Below, piece after piece: positions 61,431 to 64,000 of a stretch of DNA of 64,000 bases. The number at the start of each line of letters is the position of its first letter. The first letter of the stretch is position 1. The translations under genes were made by a program, and so were the position numbers. The notes under the pieces are model-generated. The model was given only the letters and a program-made list of their open reading frames with translations. It had not been told where the DNA came from and did no database searches. The DNA lies in contig JANNZM010000012.1 in assembly GCA_031410595.1 (NCBI GenBank), forward strand, positions 62,001 through 126,000. The letters run 5' to 3'. Source of the DNA: JANMCE01 sp031410595. Lineage in GTDB: Bacteria; Actinomycetota; Acidimicrobiia; Acidimicrobiales; Ilumatobacteraceae.

Positions 61431-61511
61431 CCGAAAGGCGGCCCCAAAGGACCCCCAAAAAAAACAAACGATGTCTCGCGACTTCCGCGACCTCCGTCTA
61501 CCAGGGGTTTT

Positions 61512-61545
61512 CCAGTGGGCGAGGGGGGACTTGAACTCTCATTTT
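61512..61545 (-). other. tRNA 3'-end fragment, possible attachment site
   Basis: On the minus strand GAGAGTTCAAGTCCCCCC followed by TCGCCCACTGG looks like the T loop, T stem and acceptor end of a Ser/Leu-type tRNA; upstream of it no anticodon arm exists. Such 3' fragments mark the ends of integrated elements. No integrase is seen in the window. Confidence 0.5.
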
Positions 61546-62126
61546 CGGGGTTTTGATCGGTACCAAGCCGTGTTGAATTGTGCCTCTGACCAGGAGGTTT
61601 ACGAACCACCGTGTTGAAGCGTGCTGTGAATAACTGACTTGTTTCTACCCGTCCGGTAGAAGATCCGGTAGAAGATCCGGTAGAAGTCGGGCCGGACCGG
61701 GGCTTGGCCTGTCCATTTCCGGTTCGCAGTTGTCGCCGGTGGCACTGTTTCATGGTGGATCGTCCCTGGAGCCACTCTGCAAGCACGTGTCGACCAACCT
61801 TTCACGTGGAACTAACGAGAGCCGCACCGACGGTCGGTCCATGCTGCTATTGTCACGCCTCGACGGTGCAGACTAGCGTTTCACAACGTCAGTCGCGAAG
61901 GTTTGGTCGGACGGGAACGACTCGGGGGAGGATCGCGGTAGGACGGTAGATCTGTGCACATAAGAGACGAGACAGGGTCCTCGTCTTCCTGCCGTCCACT
62001 TCAGGACAACAGCCCGCGTCCACGGCGGAGAATTGCTCAAGTGTACGTTACAAGGACGCACAGTTGAGATAGATAGCGCGATTGTCCGAACCAGATCATT
62101 GAGGCGAAAGGGGAGCGGGTACTCTC
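61546..62126. other. Gene-free 580-bp stretch
   Basis: No credible gene on either strand. It contains the 12-bp tandem repeat at 61653-61688, and near its end AAAGGGGAG 13 nt before the ATG at 62127. Base composition falls from here on compared with the left side. Confidence 0.5.
61643..61688. repeat. 12-bp tandem repeat with inverted half-site
   Basis: CCGGTAGAAGAT occurs three times in tandem (61653, 61665, 61677; the last ends GTC). It is preceded by TTCTACC, the inverse of GGTAGAA, 5 nt from the first copy (61643-61661). The arrangement suggests iterons for a DNA-binding protein or a simple slip-duplication. Confidence 0.6.
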
Positions 62127-62651
62127 ATGAAGGTGGCGGTTGTAGGCACGTTTAGCTCTGGGAAATCTACGCTAACAAGTGACCTCGGCAGTTCGGTCCG
62201 GGGCTGTCAGGTTTTGTCGGATGAATGTCGCCCGATCCTGACGTCAATCCCGATGGTCGACTGGTCGGCGGGTATTATGCGTGACTATCTAGTTGTACGA
62301 CAGATAGTCATCGAGGCTGTCGCCGAACTGGACGATGTAGATATCATCGTCGATGGTGGCGTAGTTAACAATATCGCTCACGACCGTGCCCTACTTCAAG
62401 CAGTTCCAAATCGGCGTGCGCTATTGGATAGCCTCGGCCACCGGCCCTATGATGCCGTTCTCTGGTGCGACTTAGAAGGCGTCAAGCTTGTTGATGACGG
62501 CCAGCGATTTCTTGATAATTCACTCCGGCGAAGAATCGACAACGAGATTCGCGAAGTACTAGGGGAAATGGCAACACCCTATCTAAAGGTAAGTGGTTCC
62601 AAACACGAGCGTCTCGAGAAGTCCCTCCGATACTTGGACTCGATCAGATGA
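62127..62651 (+). CDS. NadR-like P-loop ATP-binding protein
   Basis: 174 aa. Walker A GTFSSGKSTL (residues 7-16); EC-R-P-I-L after the second strand, IIVDGGVVNNIAHDRALL (Walker B-like, about residue 74) and LWCDLEGVKLVDDGQRFLDN resemble the AAA_28/NadR kinase class. It may phosphorylate a nucleoside-like compound or act as a sensor ATPase. Codon use (ATA, CTA, GTA) differs from the rest of the window. The stop overlaps the start of the membrane protein by 4 nt, so they form one unit. Confidence 0.7.
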   Translation: MKVAVVGTFSSGKSTLTSDLGSSVRGCQVLSDECRPILTSIPMVDWSAGIMRDYLVVRQIVIEAVAELDDVDIIVDGGVVNNIAHDRALLQAVPNRRALLDSLGHRPYDAVLWCDLEGVKLVDDGQRFLDNSLRRRIDNEIREVLGEMATPYLKVSGSKHERLEKSLRYLDSIR

Positions 62652-63538
62652 AGCCGGTCCCTCGCCCGAGCGAAATCCGAAACCTCGCTCGTTTTAGCGG
62701 AGTAGTAGCCGTCGTCTTAGCGATTGTTGGCGTTCTCTCTGATACAACCTCTTTGCTGGCAAACAAAGGATTTAAGCGACTGGTATCAAGGTCGATGCCG
62801 TATGCACTATTGCTGGTTTGCCTAGTTCTCGTCTTTCTCCTGTCCCGTGAAACCCGTCGTCGCCAAACCGCCGAGGTCGAGCTCAGTCGAAGACTGGAAC
62901 TCCTAGGGAGCACATGGAAACGACTAGTTCGAGTGCTCGGTGCGGGCAGCTCACTTACGGCCGTCGCTTCCGTCCAGCCGGAGCGAATCCAGCCTCTATT
63001 CGACGAGCTTGCGGCTTACCTTTCAGAGACCCTCGGTTCACATCAGAAGTATTCTGTCGCACTACCTAACTTGGATGGAACGTTCTCTCTACTGGCCACC
63101 CGCGGAATGGACCCGGCATCAGTTTCGGCAATTGAGCGAGATGCTTCCTGGGTTACTGGTCGATCATTTTATGCCAGTCTCCTCAACGATCCGCAAAACT
63201 CTGAGTGCAAATTGTTCGTAATTTCGGACACGTCCTATGTGGACACGAGATCGGCCCAGAATGCTGCGACGCGGCAGACGTCCTCGGGCAGTCATTTTTT
63301 GATCGCCTTGAGGGATCCGGATATCTACAAAGGACTTCCGAAGAACACCATAGGGATAGTGTCGATAGGTATTCCGAAGGGAGTAGACGTATCGTCGTCT
63401 ATCGACAGCCTGTTCCGCAGAGTGGAGCCAGTTGCACGTGCAATCGAATCGCTGCTTTTGGCTTTCTCGCTGTCACATACCACTAACCCAGCAGGGGTCT
63501 CGCTCAAACCGGTGCATAAGCCGCAAGCCTCAACCTAG
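62648..63538 (+). CDS. Membrane protein with cytoplasmic GAF-like region, unknown
   Basis: 296 aa. Two helices (about residues 13-35 and 48-66) form a hairpin; a short coiled coil (RETRRRQTAEVELSRRLELL) leads into a 190-residue soluble domain (YSVALPNLDGTFSLLATRGM, NTIGIVSIGIPKGVD, SLFRRVEPVARAIESLLLAF) with a GAF-like order of strands. No output domain. Coupled to the P-loop gene through an ATGA overlap. It could sense a ligand or phage/cell damage and signal to the ATPase; nothing in it proves this. Confidence 0.6.
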   Translation: MKPVPRPSEIRNLARFSGVVAVVLAIVGVLSDTTSLLANKGFKRLVSRSMPYALLLVCLVLVFLLSRETRRRQTAEVELSRRLELLGSTWKRLVRVLGAGSSLTAVASVQPERIQPLFDELAAYLSETLGSHQKYSVALPNLDGTFSLLATRGMDPASVSAIERDASWVTGRSFYASLLNDPQNSECKLFVISDTSYVDTRSAQNAATRQTSSGSHFLIALRDPDIYKGLPKNTIGIVSIGIPKGVDVSSSIDSLFRRVEPVARAIESLLLAFSLSHTTNPAGVSLKPVHKPQAST

Positions 63539-63577
63539 GATGGGTAGCCGCGTACTAGACCTGTTCAGAATCGATGA

Positions 63578-64000
63578 TCATGCACGAACCCGAAGCGCCG
63601 CTATCTCTAGCTGTGGTTCGCAAGTTCCCAAGATACGGGCTAGATACACGCCCTCGTCCTTCGCGTCGACGCCGTCACTCAGGAGATTGGCGGAAACTAG
63701 CTGGCCTTTTGACGCCAACAGGCGGTGAAGAACTTCCGCATCTTCAGGTCGAAGGATCACGAATTTTGGTGCGGCATAGAACACGTTCAGTTGTCCCGGC
63801 TCGGAATGGCTTGACACCTCATCCGTGAACCGCCTGATCGCATTCGGAAATCGGAACGTAGATCTGTCAATCACCCGCTGCGGGTCCAGCCAGATTCGCT
63901 GGCGGGTGCGGTGGCCTTGCCGGAACTCGGCAGCGACTAGATCGACGATCTGAGCTACTCCGACTCCCGTCGTGTCGACTACTACGTCATAGTTCCGCAA
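63578..64000 (-). CDS. C-terminal part of an unknown protein (runs off right edge)
   Basis: 140 codons are in the window, the N-terminus lies beyond it. It begins NYDVVVDTTGVGVAQIVDLVA, as at the end of nucleotide-kinase-like folds (DVVVDT then helix), and continues into a second part (RQRIWLDPQRVIDRSTFRFP, LNVFYAAPKFVILRPEDAEVLHRLLASKG). The latter faintly recalls ParB/Srx-type domains, but no catalytic motif is seen. Convergent with the membrane protein. Confidence 0.55.
   Translation of the reverse strand: MRNYDVVVDTTGVGVAQIVDLVAAEFRQGHRTRQRIWLDPQRVIDRSTFRFPNAIRRFTDEVSSHSEPGQLNVFYAAPKFVILRPEDAEVLHRLLASKGQLVSANLLSDGVDAKDEGVYLARILGTCEPQLEIAALRVRA

Overview
The window is high-GC, densely coded DNA from an actinomycete, most likely class Acidimicrobiia (Ilumatobacter-like). 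The grounds are the minus-strand set dapA, RNase J gene, ftsK; a DUF2510 protein; an actinobacterial-type NurA; secreted proteins with long Thr/Pro/Ala linkers; and several genes whose start codon lies 6 to 9 nt after a -10-like hexamer (probable leaderless mRNAs). This placement is an inference from gene content; no rRNA is present.

Left part (1-9.2 kb): housekeeping genes on the minus strand (ftsK start, a lipoprotein, RNase J, dapA, a winged-helix protein), with plsC, a DMT transporter and a Phd/ParE-type toxin-antitoxin pair with a perfect palindromic operator lying between rnj and dapA. A 1.95-kb group II intron sits between the winged-helix gene and its presumed promoter.

9.2-17.6 kb: an Asp-nucleophile alpha/beta hydrolase with a well-defined promoter/operator, a broken AbiEi-Fic gene preceded by three repeats at exact 31-bp spacing, then a seven-gene minus-strand operon in which every junction is a 4-nt overlap: Rieske oxygenase, C-C-type hydrolase, 39-aa membrane peptide, M20-like protein that has lost its metal ligands, LigB-type extradiol dioxygenase, and two more alpha/beta hydrolases. 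This looks like an aromatic-ring catabolic pathway.

17.6-42.6 kb: mostly chromosomal metabolism and envelope genes: pirin, a Zn-hydrolase/Rieske fusion, L,D-transpeptidase, GluQ-RS, ferric-reductase-like protein with ApbE, secreted low-complexity proteins, a phosphodiester glycosidase, an AraC regulator, a MerR regulator with a 20-bp-spacer promoter and a Cys-rich membrane protein, PhyH, YdjC, a deleted ketosteroid-dehydrogenase pseudogene, a class I aldolase with a PfkB kinase, and a triple-repeat exported protein. Near the end two carboxymuconolactone decarboxylase/AhpD-like genes lie in tandem. One is frameshifted. The other has a single in-frame UGA exactly where the second Cys of the CxxC motif belongs, followed by a hairpin with GGU in its loop: a candidate selenoprotein.

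42.5-61.5 kb: an accessory/defence region. It begins with three tRNA genes (Arg, Trp and a degenerate Asp) and holds a Schlafen-type ATP-binding protein, an HTH-DUF433/PIN-like pair, HEPN/MNT and AbiEi parts, a Fic protein, an XhoI/PaeR7I-type restriction-modification system, a decayed HerA-Mre11(SbcD)-Rad50(SbcC)-NurA operon and a double-HIRAN protein. Many of these genes are frameshifted or truncated.

61.5-64 kb: DNA of different codon use follows a tRNA 3'-end fragment that resembles an attachment site. It carries a NadR-like P-loop protein, a membrane protein with a probable sensor domain, and a partial gene of unknown function at the right edge.
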